56,472 bases of DNA from Novosphingobium sp. HII-3 (GCF_002916655.1 NZ_PPSM01000013.1:1-56472); one strand, 5' to 3'; positions 7,855 through 18,090 are shown, counted from the first letter of the stretch. Made by a program: numbers and translations. The notes: generated by a model from the sequence alone, not told the origin.

Positions 7855-9116
7855 AGTCGCTTCTCCTTCTGATCGGCGCGGCCCCGCTCGCCTTGGCGAC
7901 CCCAGTCAGCGCGCAGTCGATGCAGAATATGCCGGGCATGAACATGCCTGCTGCTCAGCCAGCGGCGAAGAAAAAGCCGGTGGCCAAGCCAGCAAGCCAG
8001 CCCAGGCGCGCCGCTGCGCCCACGGCTAAGGGCAAGCCTGCCACCCCGAAGCGCCGGGCACCGGCAGCAAAACCCAAGTCGGCGCCGCACGACATGTCGG
8101 GCATGGGGGCTATGTCCGGCATGGAGATGCCCGGTGACAAGACGCCTCCAACGGCTGACCCGCATGCCGGCCACGACATGTCCGGCATGCCTGGCATGAC
8201 CATGCCCGATGGGGCGGGCGGTACGATGAAACACGACATGCCCGGCATGGACATGCAGGCGGCACCCGGCGGTCAGCCGATGCAGCACGATATGTCGTCG
8301 ATGCCCGGCATGGCGATGGATGGGCCGATGGCAGCCCATGGCGCTGGTGGCACCAGTCTCATGCCCGGCAACGCCCCTGCACCCCAACCTCCTACCGACA
8401 ACTATGCCGACCGCGTCTACAAAAACGGCGAGATGGCGGCTTCGCGTACCATGCTGCATAAGGAACATGGCGGCTCATCCAGCTCGATGATCCTGTTCAA
8501 TCTGGCGGAATATCAGGTCCGTAACGGCCGCGACGGCTATCGGTGGGACGGGGAGGCGTGGTTCGGCAAGGATCTCGATCGGCTGGTGGTCAAGACAGAG
8601 GGTGAGGGCGTTCTTGCTGGCAGAAGCGGCACCTACATGGAGACCGCAGAAGTTCAGGCGCTCTACAGTCGTGCACTCGACCCTTATTGGAACCTCCAGG
8701 CGGGTGTCCGTTACGATTTCAAAGCCAACCCATCCCGTACTTATGCGACGATCGGTATTGAGGGGGTGGCGCCTTACTGGTTTGAGACCGAGGCTGCCCT
8801 GTTTCTGTCGAACAAAGGCGAGGTGTTGGGGCGGATCGAGGGCTATTATGATCAGCGTATCACGCAACGCCTCATTCTCCAGCCGCGCCTGGAAGTGAAC
8901 CTTTCAGCACAAAATGTCCCGGAGACGCGGATTGGAGCGGGCATCACGAACGCCGAATTGGGACTGCGTTTGCGTTACGAACTGCGCCGCGAATTTGCCC
9001 CCTACATCGGCGTTTCTTACGACCGAAAGTTCGGGCGGACGGCGGACTATGCACGCTCAGACGGAGGGGACGTGAAGGCGGCCAGCTTTGTAATCGGTGT
9101 TCGGACCTGGTTCTGA
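7851..9116 (+). CDS. copB: CopB-type outer-membrane copper-resistance protein, cluster 1
   Basis: The product is 421 residues. A signal peptide (cleavage about residue 22) is followed by a Lys/Ala/Pro-rich stretch and many MPGM/MSGM/DMSSM repeats (to about residue 170), which should bind copper. The C-terminal half is the CopB domain, with NGRDGYRWDGEAWFGKDLDR, YYDQRITQRLILQPRLEVN and REFAPYIGVSYDRKFG, predicted to form an outer-membrane beta-barrel. The start ATG overlaps the copA stop. In Pseudomonas, CopA and CopB sequester copper outside the cytoplasm. Confidence 0.93.
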   Translation: MKSLLLLIGAAPLALATPVSAQSMQNMPGMNMPAAQPAAKKKPVAKPASQPRRAAAPTAKGKPATPKRRAPAAKPKSAPHDMSGMGAMSGMEMPGDKTPPTADPHAGHDMSGMPGMTMPDGAGGTMKHDMPGMDMQAAPGGQPMQHDMSSMPGMAMDGPMAAHGAGGTSLMPGNAPAPQPPTDNYADRVYKNGEMAASRTMLHKEHGGSSSSMILFNLAEYQVRNGRDGYRWDGEAWFGKDLDRLVVKTEGEGVLAGRSGTYMETAEVQALYSRALDPYWNLQAGVRYDFKANPSRTYATIGIEGVAPYWFETEAALFLSNKGEVLGRIEGYYDQRITQRLILQPRLEVNLSAQNVPETRIGAGITNAELGLRLRYELRREFAPYIGVSYDRKFGRTADYARSDGGDVKAASFVIGVRTWF

Positions 9117-9832
9117 GAAGCGCCAAACTCCGCTTCCACATCGGGGCTAGCCGCGTTCATCGCTGGTTAGCCCTGGTTATCGGCGTCCAGCTGCTGCTTT
9201 GGTTTGCGAGCGGTCTTGTCATGAGCCTGTTGCCGATCGAGCGAGTCCGCGGTGAACATCTCGTCGAGCGATCGTCGCCGGCGATATTGGAACAGTCGAG
9301 ATCGCGCGCGCCGTTGGACCTAGTGTTGCGCGCGGCGACCAGACCCGTGCGTGAAGTCCGATATCGCGCGCTGCTCGGCCGCGAGATTGCGGAGGTCGAG
9401 TCTATCGATGGGACGATCTCACTCCACGATGCAGAAACAGGTCGTCGACTTGGTCCCGTGAACGCTGCGATGGCTCGCGCGGTGGCGATACAGGCCTACC
9501 GTGGTACGTCGGAGCCGCCGAGCGTGCGCCTGGTTGTGGCGTCGACCCCAGAATTCAAGGGCGTCCTGCCGGCCTGGCGGGTGGACTTCCCTGACCGCGA
9601 AGCGACCCGCGTCTATGTTGCCCAGAATAGTGGTCGGATCGTCGCTGTGAGAAATGGAACGTGGCGCCTGTACGATTTCTTCTGGGCGCTCCACATCATG
9701 GATTGGAAAAACCACGAAAATTTCAACACGCCGTGGTTGATGGCGTTTGCCGCAGGTGGTCTCGCATTGGCGATCGCGGGTTCGGCACTTTTGTATCTTC
9801 GGTGGCCGCGAAAGCGACGCCGCACGGGTTGA
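9113..9832 (+). CDS. PepSY-like membrane protein; start codon unclear
   Basis: From about 9113 the frame encodes RVHRWLALVIGVQLLLWFASG, a first membrane helix, then a periplasmic domain with two PepSY-like segments, then WALHIMDWKNHENFNTPWLM and a last membrane helix ending with Arg/Lys. This HRW/WALHxMD layout fits PepSY-associated membrane proteins. The first in-frame ATG is 9221, which would cut off the first helix. Upstream the frame has no ATG, GTG or TTG, only a CTG at 9113 that overlaps the copB stop. Either a CTG start, coupled translation or a sequence error is needed. Metal handling is inferred from position only. Confidence 0.6.
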   Translation: MRSAKLRFHIGASRVHRWLALVIGVQLLLWFASGLVMSLLPIERVRGEHLVERSSPAILEQSRSRAPLDLVLRAATRPVREVRYRALLGREIAEVESIDGTISLHDAETGRRLGPVNAAMARAVAIQAYRGTSEPPSVRLVVASTPEFKGVLPAWRVDFPDREATRVYVAQNSGRIVAVRNGTWRLYDFFWALHIMDWKNHENFNTPWLMAFAAGGLALAIAGSALLYLRWPRKRRRTG

Positions 9833-9874
9833 ATAGTCAAGCAGGATCGGGGCGGGGGCCAAAGGAGACGACCA

Positions 9875-10321
9875 ATGATGAAAAATGCCTATGCGAGCCT
9901 CGCCCTGCAGACCTTGGTTGGCGGCGTCATCATGTATCTGGTGATGTTCGTCATGATCGACAGCTTGGGGAGCTTCTACAACAACCTGAATATGCTCTAC
10001 ATGACGCTAATGATGGTGGCGCCCATGGTGGTGCTGATGGTCCTCGCGATGGGCCATATGTTCCCGTCGAAAAAGGCAAACGCGGCCCTTATATTAGGGT
10101 CAGTTGCGATATTCGCCGGATCATTTGCCCTCATCCGCACGCAAACAACGATCGGCGATACAGCATTCCTCCGATCGATGATCCCGCATCATTCGGGCGC
10201 GATCCTGATGTGCCGCGAGGCCTCCTTGAAGGATCCGGAAATCGTTCGTCTGTGCAGCGGCATCGAGGAATCTCAGCGCCGCGAAATCGATGAAATGAAG
10301 GCTATTCTAGCCCGCAAGTAG
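9875..10321 (+). CDS. DUF305 membrane protein, copy 1
   Basis: The product is 148 residues with three hydrophobic segments (about 8-28, 42-62, 70-88) and a C-terminal DUF305 domain containing DTAFLRSMIPHHSGAILMC and a conserved EIDEMKAIL tail. DUF305 proteins are ferritin-like helical proteins often found with copper genes. It is nearly the same as 42794-43267 of cluster 2, confirming that the clusters share ancestry. GGAGAC lies upstream of the tandem ATGs (9875, 9878). It lies 42 bp after the PepSY gene. Confidence 0.85.
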   Translation: MMKNAYASLALQTLVGGVIMYLVMFVMIDSLGSFYNNLNMLYMTLMMVAPMVVLMVLAMGHMFPSKKANAALILGSVAIFAGSFALIRTQTTIGDTAFLRSMIPHHSGAILMCREASLKDPEIVRLCSGIEESQRREIDEMKAILARK

Positions 10322-10361
10322 GCTTCGCGCTCCCGTTCCCGTAAATTTTGTGCCGCCTCAC

Positions 10362-10388
10362 GAGGGAAATGGCGCGCCCATGCGTATT
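10362..10388 (+). promoter_or_regulatory. Predicted ECF sigma promoter for the secreted DUF305 gene
   Basis: GAGGGA (10362-10367), 14-base spacer, GCGTATT (10382-10388), 28 bp before the GTG at 10417. Confidence 0.7.
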
Positions 10389-10416
10389 ATCAATGCGGGG
10401 CGCTGAGGAGAGAATT

Positions 10417-10788
10417 GTGAAGAAAATAGTCCCCATCATCATCGCTGGACTGGTGGCCGCGCCGGCGATCGCCCAAATGCAGGGCATGGACCATAGCAAG
10501 ATGGACATGCGCCAGACCATGAACCCCACGCCAGCCAATCCTTACCCGCCTGCAGAAATGGAGATGCATCAGAAGATGATGTCCGCCACGGGCAGCGATG
10601 CAACGGAGACCTGGGTGCGCAAGATGATCGAGCATCATCGCGGTGCGATTGCGATGTCACGCATCGTTTTGCGCGACACCAAGGACGCGCAGGTCCGAAT
10701 GATGGCGAACAAGTCAATCACCGAGCAAACGCGAGAAGTGGGCGAGCTTCAAGGCTGGCTGAGAGCCCACAACAAGCGCGCCCAATAG
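10417..10788 (+). CDS. Secreted DUF305 protein
   Basis: The product is 123 residues with a signal peptide (VKKIVPIIIAGLVAAPAIAQ), a Met/His-rich segment (MQGMDHSKMDMRQTM) and a DUF305 core with TWVRKMIEHHRGAIAMSRIV. Unlike its neighbour it has no membrane helices after the signal, so it should be periplasmic. The GTG at 10417 is chosen because GAGGAGAG lies just upstream and it begins the signal peptide; the longer frame from 10348 runs through the promoter. A role in periplasmic copper binding is inferred. Confidence 0.82.
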   Translation: MKKIVPIIIAGLVAAPAIAQMQGMDHSKMDMRQTMNPTPANPYPPAEMEMHQKMMSATGSDATETWVRKMIEHHRGAIAMSRIVLRDTKDAQVRMMANKSITEQTREVGELQGWLRAHNKRAQ

Positions 10789-10792
10789 ACCT

Positions 10793-10819
10793 TTCCTCCC
10801 CCGCCCAGGGGCGGGGGAA
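10793..10819 (+). terminator. GC-rich hairpin after the DUF305 gene
   Basis: CCCCCGCCC (10798-10806) pairs with GGGCGGGGG (10809-10817). The loop is tight and there is no T run, so it may attenuate rather than terminate. Confidence 0.35.
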
Positions 10820-10834
10820 CCAATAAGGGATCGT

Positions 10835-11278
10835 ATGACACTCAAATTTGCCCTCGCTGCGTTCATAGCAGCCTTCTCCGTCGCCAGCGCCGAAGCTGCC
10901 CCGATCATCATGCATCGTGACCCTGGTTGCGGTTGCTGCGAACAGTGGGCGGCCCAGGTGCGCAGACAATTTGGACAAAGCGTCAATATCGTCGACGACC
11001 AGCAACGCGGCCGCTTTCAACGCGCTCAAGGCGTGCCCGCTGCGCTGGCATCATGCCATACTGCAATTGTCGATGGCATGGTTTTCGAGGGCCACGTTCC
11101 CATTGCCGACATGAAGCGCGCGATCGCGAAGCGCCCGAAGGGCGTAAAGGGATTGGCCGTAGCGGGCATGCCGCTGGGTTCTCCGGGGATGGAAGTCCCC
11201 GGCCAAAAACCACAACCCTACTCTGTCATCGCCTTCGGATCGGCGGGTCAGACGGTATTTGCCCGACACGGCGGGTGA
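10835..11278 (+). CDS. Secreted DUF411 metal-binding protein
   Basis: The product is 147 residues. A signal peptide (to about residue 22) is followed by IIMHRDPGCGCCEQWAAQ, the DUF411 Cys motif, and by SCHTAIVDGMVFEGHVP and LAVAGMPLGSPGME, which are standard family segments. DUF411 proteins occur widely in copper and silver resistance loci. The ATG at 10835 follows AAGGGATCGT. It lies 46 bp after the DUF305 gene and is probably co-expressed. Confidence 0.88.
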   Translation: MTLKFALAAFIAAFSVASAEAAPIIMHRDPGCGCCEQWAAQVRRQFGQSVNIVDDQQRGRFQRAQGVPAALASCHTAIVDGMVFEGHVPIADMKRAIAKRPKGVKGLAVAGMPLGSPGMEVPGQKPQPYSVIAFGSAGQTVFARHGG

Positions 11279-11324
11279 CCATCTCGTTGATCTTTGATGC
11301 TACGAGGCGTAATAAATAACGGCT

Positions 11325-11699
11325 GTGAAACGCGTTTTGCAACTTCTTCTCCTTCTGGGAGCCATGGTTGGCTTGATTGGCCAAGCGGCGGCCTTTGCGT
11401 CCGCTCCGCCTGCGATGTCCGCCCCAATGGCCACGTCTGTGCAGGCCGTGGCTGGGATGTCGGAAGACTGCATGAAGATAATGGCACAGCAGCAACAACC
11501 TGCTCAGAAGCCTTGCAAGGGCATGACCCTGGAATGCATCGCGGCCATGGGCTGCGTCGTTCCGCTGGCCGTTCGTAATGACGCGCCTATGCTGGAAGCA
11601 CGCGAAGCCAGTCCAGCTCTGCCCTTCTGGGCAACCATCACTGTCCTGCACGGCAGTGACCTCACTCCCGAACCGGAACCACCGACTCTCCTTGGCTGA
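11325..11699 (+). CDS. Secreted small protein with Met/Cys motifs, unknown function
   Basis: The product is 124 residues and starts at GTG 11325 (VKRVLQLLLLLGAMVGLIG, a signal peptide). The mature part has GMSEDCMKIMAQQQQPAQKP, CKGMTLECIAAMGC and a C-terminal segment ending in PTLLG. The spaced Cys and Met residues suggest metal binding. A GCGTAAT at 11308-11314 has no GAGGG box at the right distance. I do not recognise a family. Confidence 0.6.
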   Translation: MKRVLQLLLLLGAMVGLIGQAAAFASAPPAMSAPMATSVQAVAGMSEDCMKIMAQQQQPAQKPCKGMTLECIAAMGCVVPLAVRNDAPMLEAREASPALPFWATITVLHGSDLTPEPEPPTLLG

Positions 11700-11719
11700 T
11701 CGACACCGGCTGCCAGGCT

Positions 11720-11760
11720 GACAGGATTCTTGCGTCTATCGCGCATCTGAAAATCCTGTC
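11720..11760 (+). terminator. Hairpin between small secreted-protein genes
   Basis: GACAGGATT (11720-11728) and AATCCTGTC (11752-11760) are perfect inverted repeats with a 23-base loop. They may be a terminator or attenuator; there is no clear T run. Confidence 0.3.
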
Positions 11761-11802
11761 TGACCCGCGGCTACCACGATATTTTGCCCAAGGATTACAG
11801 TC

Positions 11803-12087
11803 ATGAAGAACCGTGTTTTCTATGCCCTGCTGGGCATTGCGCTTGCCGCTCCCGTTGCCGCTTTCGCCGGCGAACCCAACACAAACTCGCAGTCTGGCCA
11901 TTATGAATGGCGTTAATCGCCAAACTATGGCCCGCGTGCGCCATCTATGAGCCCCCGTCGCGTCTGGGTGCCCGATGCTCCGCAGATGGCGAACTGCAAC
12001 TGCGACATGATGAAGATGAGCGCGGCGGACTGCATGAAGGAGATGCATAGCATGGCATCGCCTTCGTCGGCTCCCTCGGCCGGCTAG
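11803..12087 (+). pseudogene. Cys/Met-rich secreted protein interrupted by an in-frame stop
   Basis: An ATG at 11803 begins a signal peptide (MKNRVFYALLGIALAAPVAA). The frame meets TAA at 11914-11916 after 37 codons (HYEWR) but then stays open to TAG at 12087, giving MANCNCDMMKMSAADC and MKEMHSMASP in the same frame. The downstream part, with its CNCDMMKM and DCMKEM motifs, resembles the Met/Cys pattern of the preceding gene, so the whole was probably one 94-residue metal-binding protein. One substitution at the TAA would restore it. Confidence 0.55.
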
Positions 12088-12131
12088 GCACAGCCTCTGG
12101 CCGTGTAAGGTCGCATAGACGGCCAGGCCAG

Positions 12132-12168
12132 CAGTGGCGGCGGGATTGCCCCCATCCCGCCGCCACTG
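12132..12168 (+). terminator. Strong 15-bp hairpin upstream of cusC
   Basis: The arms 12132-12146 and 12154-12168 are perfectly complementary (CAGTGGCGGCGGGAT type) with a 7-base loop. No T run follows. It may end or attenuate transcription from cluster 1 before cusCBA. Confidence 0.5.
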
Positions 12169-12222
12169 ACATGCCTGCCAGAGTGCGCGACGCCGGCCTG
12201 ATCCTCCGATCAGGAGTTTTCC

Positions 12223-13452
12223 ATGCGATTGTTTGTTTGTCTGCCGCTGCTCGCGGCGATCCCCGGCGTTGCATTCGCTGGTCCCCTCACTTTCGACGCT
12301 GCGCTCCAGCGCGCGCGGCAGGAAGCGCCGTCGATCAAGGCCAAGGCGCTCGCCGCCGAGGCCGCTCGTTCCGCTCGTGGCGGCGCCGGATCGCTACCTG
12401 ATCCGACTCTGGCCGTTGGGCTCGACAGTTTCCCGATCTCGGGGCCATTGGCGTTTGCTCCCGGGCAGGACAATTTCACGATGGCGCGGGTGGGCGTGTC
12501 CCAGGATATTCCCAACCTCGCCAAGCGCCGTGCGCAACGCGCCCGCGCTGACAGCGATATCAAGGCTGCAGATGCCGACACCGCATTTGAGGCGCGTTCG
12601 GTTGAGGTCGGCACTGCGCTTGCCTGGATCAACCTTGCCTATGCCGAGCGCCGGCTGACCGCGCTTGATGATCTTCTAGCCCGTCTGGAGCGCGTGGTGC
12701 GGACAACGCCCAGTGCCGTCGCGTCGGGCAATGCCCGGCCTGCGCAGACTCTTGCCGGCCGACAGGCTATCGCCTCATTAGAAGATCGTCGCAGCGAACT
12801 GGTCTCAAACATAGCGCGGGCACGGGCTGCTCTGACGCGATGGACGGGTGACCCGGCGCCTGAAATTGCCGGATCTATTCCCGACTTCCCTGTCGATGGG
12901 GCCGAACTGCGCGCTGGCCTGGATCGCCTTCCCACCATGGCAATGATCGACGCCCAGTCCGGTCAGGCAATGGCCGATGTGCGTATGGCCGATGCCAACC
13001 GCCGTTCCGACTTCGGGGTGAACCTTGCCTATCAACGCCGCGACCCTCGTTTTGGAGATTATGTGTCAGCCGGTGTGACGGTCAGTCTGCCCTTCTTTAC
13101 CCGCAGTCGACAGAATGCGGGCATTGCGGCGGCCCAGGAGAATGCCGGACGCATCCTGGCCGAACGCGACGCGGCCCTGCGGGCGCTGGCCGCTGATCTC
13201 GAAACCGATCTTGCGGACCATATCATGCATCATGAACAGTGGCTGCGCGCGCGGGACACATTGCTGCCACTCGCCGAGCAGCGGGTGACGTTGGAGACGG
13301 CAAGCTACGGGGCAGGTCGCGCCAATCTTGTCGATATCGCGGATGCCTATGCGGCCCTTGCCGACGTCACCCTCAACACTCTCGACCGTGAAGCCCTTGT
13401 CGCTGCTGACGGTGTTCGACTGAACCTTACGTATCGGAGCGAATCGCAATGA
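12223..13452 (+). CDS. cusC: CusC/CzcC-like outer-membrane efflux protein (TolC family)
   Basis: The product is 409 residues with a signal peptide (cleavage at about residue 19) and two repeats of the outer-membrane efflux domain: N-terminal LTFDAALQRARQEAPSIKAK and a later half with RSDFGVNLAYQRRDP and VSAGVTVSLPFFTRSRQNAG. It should form the outer-membrane channel of the heavy-metal RND pump encoded next. There is no lipobox Cys, so unlike E. coli CusC it is probably not lipidated. ATG 12223 follows AGGAGTTTTCC. It overlaps cusB by ATGA (13449). Confidence 0.9.
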   Translation: MRLFVCLPLLAAIPGVAFAGPLTFDAALQRARQEAPSIKAKALAAEAARSARGGAGSLPDPTLAVGLDSFPISGPLAFAPGQDNFTMARVGVSQDIPNLAKRRAQRARADSDIKAADADTAFEARSVEVGTALAWINLAYAERRLTALDDLLARLERVVRTTPSAVASGNARPAQTLAGRQAIASLEDRRSELVSNIARARAALTRWTGDPAPEIAGSIPDFPVDGAELRAGLDRLPTMAMIDAQSGQAMADVRMADANRRSDFGVNLAYQRRDPRFGDYVSAGVTVSLPFFTRSRQNAGIAAAQENAGRILAERDAALRALAADLETDLADHIMHHEQWLRARDTLLPLAEQRVTLETASYGAGRANLVDIADAYAALADVTLNTLDREALVAADGVRLNLTYRSESQ

Positions 13453-14942
13453 GCCATTTCACAATCCCTCGGGGCGGCCTTTTCGGTGCCGCGGCGCTGC
13501 TCGCGGTCGCCGCTGGCGGGGTCGGTTTCACCATCTCTGAATGGAGAGGAGGATCACCCGACGCTACGGCCGCCAAACCGCCGGCACGCAAGATCCTCTA
13601 TTGGTATGACCCGATGATCCCCGCTGAGCATCATGACGGTCCAGGCCTGTCGTCGATGGGAATGCAAACAATCCCGCGCTATGCGGATGAGGTGGGGGCA
13701 AGCGCGGCACAGCCGGGAATATCGATCGACCCGTCCGCCTCCCAGGCGCTCGGGATGCGAACGGTGGCTGTGCGGCGCGGCGAATTGGCGAGCAGTCTCA
13801 CCGCCACCGGCACGATCGACTTCAACCAGCGCGACGTTGCGATCGTTCAGGCGCGTGCAGGCGGCTTCGTTTCCCGTGTCTATGGCCGCGCACCTGGTGA
13901 TGTGATCGGTGCAGGCGCGCCGCTTGCCGATGTTCTGGTGCCGGAATGGGGCGGCGCACAGACCGAGTTTCTGGCGGTCCGCCGCACCGGCAACGCCGCT
14001 CTGATCCAGGCCGCGCGTCAACGGCTCATGCTGCTCGGCATGCCCTCCGGCACGATCGCATCGGTCGAGCAAACCGGACGACCGCATAATGTGATCACCA
14101 TCTCCACGCCCACGGGCGGCGTGATCAAGACGTTGAACGTGCGGGGCGGCATGACCTTGATGGCAGGCCAGACGCTTGCCGAGGTCAACGGGCTCGGCAC
14201 GGTCTGGTTGAATGCCGCCGTGCCGGAAGCGGTCGCCGGTCCCTTGAAGCCTGGACAAGCGGTGCGAGCCGCGCTTGCAGCCTTCCCCGGCGAAACCATC
14301 TCCGGGCGCGTTTCGGCGATCCTCCCCGAGACACAGGCCGACAGCCGCACACTCACCGTTCGGATCGAGCTGCCCAATCGCGGCGGGCGACTGCGTCCCG
14401 GCATGTTTGCGACCGTCTCGTTTGGCGGGAGCGCGCAGCCGGCGTTGCTGGTGCCGTCCGAAGCCCTGATCCGCACTGGCAAGCGCACGTTGGTCATGCT
14501 CGCGCTCGACAAGGGGCGCTACCGCCCTGCCGAGGTGCAAACTGGGAGGGAAGCTGGCGATGATACGGAGATTCTGGCGGGCCTGAGCGAAGGCGAAAAG
14601 ATCGTCGCTTCGGGTCAGTTCCTGATCGATTCCGAAGCAAGCCTCTCGGGCGTGGAAGCACGGCCGATCGGTGCTGACATGCCAAAGAGTCCTGCCAAAC
14701 CTATGCCGACCGGCGCAGTCTATGAGACCGTCGGTACGATCGAAAAGATCACCGCCCAGTCGGTGACGCTGAGCCATCAAGCCGTGCCAGCCATTGGCTG
14801 GCCAGCGATGACGATGACGTTTCAGCTCACAGACCCGAAAGTCGCGCGCGGCTTAAAGACGGGCGACCGGGTCCGGTTCGGGTTCGATCAACCACCGAGT
14901 GGACCAACCGTGCGACGCATGGCGAAGGTAATGGGCCAGTGA
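13449..14942 (+). CDS. cusB: CusB-like periplasmic adaptor with C-terminal CusF domain
   Basis: The product is 497 residues. It has an N-terminal membrane segment, then [18 protein letters not shown] and [11 protein letters not shown], the CusB metal-binding N-terminal region, then the lipoyl and beta-barrel parts of an RND membrane-fusion protein (about 95-400). Residues about 425-497 form a CusF-like domain: [20 protein letters not shown], then GWPAMTMTF with the Trp and Met ligands used by CusF for Cu(I)/Ag(I). The pump thus carries a fused metallochaperone as well as a separate one (18091). Its ATG overlaps the cusC stop; its last codons overlap cusA. Confidence 0.93.
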   Translation: MSHFTIPRGGLFGAAALLAVAAGGVGFTISEWRGGSPDATAAKPPARKILYWYDPMIPAEHHDGPGLSSMGMQTIPRYADEVGASAAQPGISIDPSASQALGMRTVAVRRGELASSLTATGTIDFNQRDVAIVQARAGGFVSRVYGRAPGDVIGAGAPLADVLVPEWGGAQTEFLAVRRTGNAALIQAARQRLMLLGMPSGTIASVEQTGRPHNVITISTPTGGVIKTLNVRGGMTLMAGQTLAEVNGLGTVWLNAAVPEAVAGPLKPGQAVRAALAAFPGETISGRVSAILPETQADSRTLTVRIELPNRGGRLRPGMFATVSFGGSAQPALLVPSEALIRTGKRTLVMLALDKGRYRPAEVQTGREAGDDTEILAGLSEGEKIVASGQFLIDSEASLSGVEARPIGADMPKSPAKPMPTGAVYETVGTIEKITAQSVTLSHQAVPAIGWPAMTMTFQLTDPKVARGLKTGDRVRFGFDQPPSGPTVRRMAKVMGQ

Positions 14943-17900
14943 TCGCCCATCTCATCCGCTGGTCAGTCAGAAACCGCTTCTTCGTCATGATCGGGGTGCT
15001 GACGCTGATCGGCGTGGGCGTCTGGGCGGTGCGATCGACCGCGATCGATGCGTTGCCCGATCTCTCGGACACGCAGGTGATCATCCGCACCTCCTATCCC
15101 GGGCAGGCGCCGCAGATCGTCGAGAACCAAGTCACTTATCCGCTCACCACCACAATGCTCTCTGTGCCCGGCGCAAAGACCGTCCGCGGCTATTCCTTCT
15201 TCGGCGACAGCTTTGTCTATGTGATCTTCGAGGACGGCACCGATCTCTATTGGGCGCGCAGCCGCGTGCTCGAATATCTCAACCAGGTACAAGGCCGGCT
15301 GCCGGCCAGCGCCCGCAGCGCGCTGGGGCCGGATGCGACCGGGGTGGGCTGGGTCTATGAATATGCGCTGGTCGATCGCACTGGCCGCCACGATCTCTCG
15401 CAGCTTCGCGGGCTTCAGGACTGGTTCCTGCGCTACGAGCTGAAAACGGTAACGGGGGTCGCAGAGGTCGCCAGCATTGGCGGCATGGTGAAGCAATATC
15501 AGGTGCTGCTCGATCCGGTGAAGCTCGCCGCCTACGGCGTGACCCACGCCCAGACGGTCGATGCCATTCAGAAGGCCAATCAGGAGAGCGGCGGCTCGGT
15601 ACTGGAGATGGCCGAGGCCGAATATATGGTCCGTGTCTCCGGCTATCTGAAGACGCTCGACGATTTCCGCGCCATTCCCTTAAGGACCGCAGCCGGCGGT
15701 GTGCCGGTGCGACTGGGCGACGTTGCCACGATCCAGGCCGGCCCCGAGATGCGGCGCGGGATTGCCGAACTGAACGGTGAGGGCGAGGTCGCGGGCGGCG
15801 TTGTGATCCTGCGCTCGGGCAAGAATGCGCGCGAGACAATCGCGGCGGTCAAGGACAAGCTCGCAGAGCTCAAGAAGGGCCTGCCACCCGGCGTCGATGT
15901 GGTTACGGTCTATGATCGCTCGCAGCTCATCGACCGCGCCGTTGAGAATCTGACCCACAAGCTGGTCGAGGAATTCATAGTCGTTGCGATCGTCTGCGGG
16001 CTCTTCCTTTGGCATGTCCGTTCGGCGCTCGTTGCAATTCTCACGCTTCCGCTTGGTGTGCTGGCAGCCTTCGTCGTCATGCGTTTCCAGGGGGTCAATG
16101 CCAACATCATGTCGTTGGGCGGCATCGCGATCGCCATCGGCGCGATGGTCGATGCCGCGGTCGTCATGATCGAGAATGCCCATAAGAAAATCGAGCGATG
16201 GGAGGAGGATCACCCGGACGAACATCTCGAGGGGGATACCCGATGGACCGTCATCACCGAAGCGGCAGCCGAAGTTGGGCCAGCGCTGTTCTTCAGCCTT
16301 CTGATCATCACCCTGTCGTTCATTCCGGTGTTCACGCTGGAAGGACAGGAAGGACGGCTGTTCGCACCGCTCGCTTTCACCAAGACCTATGCGATGGCGT
16401 CGGCGGCGATCCTGTCGGTGACCCTGGTGCCGGTGCTCATGGGTTTGCTGATCCGGGGCAAGATTCCGCCCGAGCAGTCCAACCCGGTCAATCGCTGGCT
16501 GACGAACATCTACCGGCCCGCGCTCGACTGGACGATGCGGCGGCCAAGGACCGTACTGCTGATCGCGGCGCTCGCTTTTGCAACAACCGCCTGGCCGCTC
16601 ACCCAGCTTGGCGGCGAGTTCATGCCGAAGATGGAGGAGGGTGATCTGCTCTACATGCCCTCGGCGCTGCCGGGTCTCTCGGCGGCGAAGGCGTCGGACC
16701 TGCTCCAGCAGACCGACCGCCTGATCAAGACCGTGCCCGAGGTCGAGAGCGTGTTCGGCAAGGCCGGCCGCGCCGAGACTGCCACCGATCCTGCGCCGCT
16801 TGAGATGTTCGAGACGACGATCCAGTTCAAACCTCGCGACCAATGGCGACCGGGCATGACTCCGGACAAGCTGGTCGAGGAGCTTGATCGAACGGTAAAA
16901 CTGCCCGGCCTCGCCAATGTGTGGGTGCCGCCCATTCGCAACCGGATCGACATGCTGGCGACCGGCATCAAGAGCCCGATCGGGGTCAAGGTGTCGGGTG
17001 CTGACCTCGCTGAGCTCGACCGCATCGCGCACGATGTCGAGACAGTTGCGAAAACCGTGCCCGGGGTCAGTTCGGCGCTCGCAGAGCGCTTGACGGGCGG
17101 GCGCTATGTCGATGTCGATGTCGATCGGGCCGCTGCCGCCCGATTTGGGCTCAATATTACGGACGTGCAGCGGATCGTCTCTGGCGCGATCGGCGGCGAG
17201 ACGATCGGCGAGACGGTCGAGGGGCTGGCACGGTATCCGATCAGCGTCCGCTATCCGCGGGAGCTACGCGACAGTCTTGACGGAATACGGATGCTGCCGG
17301 TCCTGACCCCGTCCGGACAGCAGATCACGCTCGGCACCATTGCGCGCGTCTCGATCGCTGAGGGGCCCCCGATGCTCAAGACCGAAAACGCCCGCCCATC
17401 GACCTGGGTCTATGTCGACGTGCGCGGACGCGACCTTGCGTCGGTCGTGAGTGACCTGCAGCATGCGATCGCAAGACAGGTGACGCTCTCGCCAGGGGTT
17501 AGCGTCGCCTATTCGGGACAGTTCGAATATCTCCAGCGTGCCGTTGCCAAATTGAAGCTCGTCGTGCCGGCGACGCTGCTGATCATCTTCGTGCTGCTCT
17601 ACATGATCTTCGGGCGGTTCGATGAAGCAGCTTTGATCATGGGGACGTTGCCGTTCGCGCTCACCGGCGGCATCTGGATCCTCTATCTGCTCGGCTTCAA
17701 CCAGTCGGTCGCCACCGGGGTAGGTTTCATCGCGCTCGCTGGCGTCTCCGCCGAATTCGGCGTCGTGATGCTGATCTACCTGAAGAACGCCTTGGAAGAG
17801 CGCACCGATCCGGATGTCGCCGAGGTCGAGACGGCAGTGCGCGAAGGCGCACTGCTCCGCGTTCGGCCCAAGGCGATGACGGTCGCCGTGATCCTCGCTG

Positions 17901-18079
17901 CCCTCTTGCCGATCCTGCTGGGATCGGGCGCCGGATCCGAAGTCATGAGCCGGATCGCCGCGCCGATGATAGGCGGCATGCTGACCGCGCCGCTGTTGTC
18001 GATGTTCGTCCTGCCTGCCGCCTATCTGCTGCTTCGGCGGCCGAAGATGAAGCCCAATGACCAACACGTTTCATTATAA
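14939..18079 (+). CDS. cusA: CusA-like heavy-metal RND efflux pump
   Basis: The product is 1046 residues, the full RND length. The heavy-metal efflux features are present: [20 protein letters not shown] near the N-terminus, twelve predicted membrane helices, [20 protein letters not shown] in TM4 and a C-terminal [20 protein letters not shown]. Together with the adaptor and channel it exports Cu(I)/Ag(I) from the periplasm (and possibly cytoplasm) to the outside, driven by the proton gradient. It starts at GTG 14939, overlapping the cusB stop (GTGA). Confidence 0.95.
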   Translation: MIAHLIRWSVRNRFFVMIGVLTLIGVGVWAVRSTAIDALPDLSDTQVIIRTSYPGQAPQIVENQVTYPLTTTMLSVPGAKTVRGYSFFGDSFVYVIFEDGTDLYWARSRVLEYLNQVQGRLPASARSALGPDATGVGWVYEYALVDRTGRHDLSQLRGLQDWFLRYELKTVTGVAEVASIGGMVKQYQVLLDPVKLAAYGVTHAQTVDAIQKANQESGGSVLEMAEAEYMVRVSGYLKTLDDFRAIPLRTAAGGVPVRLGDVATIQAGPEMRRGIAELNGEGEVAGGVVILRSGKNARETIAAVKDKLAELKKGLPPGVDVVTVYDRSQLIDRAVENLTHKLVEEFIVVAIVCGLFLWHVRSALVAILTLPLGVLAAFVVMRFQGVNANIMSLGGIAIAIGAMVDAAVVMIENAHKKIERWEEDHPDEHLEGDTRWTVITEAAAEVGPALFFSLLIITLSFIPVFTLEGQEGRLFAPLAFTKTYAMASAAILSVTLVPVLMGLLIRGKIPPEQSNPVNRWLTNIYRPALDWTMRRPRTVLLIAALAFATTAWPLTQLGGEFMPKMEEGDLLYMPSALPGLSAAKASDLLQQTDRLIKTVPEVESVFGKAGRAETATDPAPLEMFETTIQFKPRDQWRPGMTPDKLVEELDRTVKLPGLANVWVPPIRNRIDMLATGIKSPIGVKVSGADLAELDRIAHDVETVAKTVPGVSSALAERLTGGRYVDVDVDRAAAARFGLNITDVQRIVSGAIGGETIGETVEGLARYPISVRYPRELRDSLDGIRMLPVLTPSGQQITLGTIARVSIAEGPPMLKTENARPSTWVYVDVRGRDLASVVSDLQHAIARQVTLSPGVSVAYSGQFEYLQRAVAKLKLVVPATLLIIFVLLYMIFGRFDEAALIMGTLPFALTGGIWILYLLGFNQSVATGVGFIALAGVSAEFGVVMLIYLKNALEERTDPDVAEVETAVREGALLRVRPKAMTVAVILAALLPILLGSGAGSEVMSRIAAPMIGGMLTAPLLSMFVLPAAYLLLRRPKMKPNDQHVSL

Positions 18080-18090
18080 AGGAGAAGACC

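Noticed and set aside
11308..11314. GCGTAAT before the gene at 11325
   Set aside because: No GAGGG-type box lies 14 bases upstream.
13554..17032. Long open frames on the minus strand opposite cusB and cusA (over 400 residues each)
   Set aside because: They have Arg/His-rich composition without domains and lie opposite well-supported genes; they are shadows caused by high GC.
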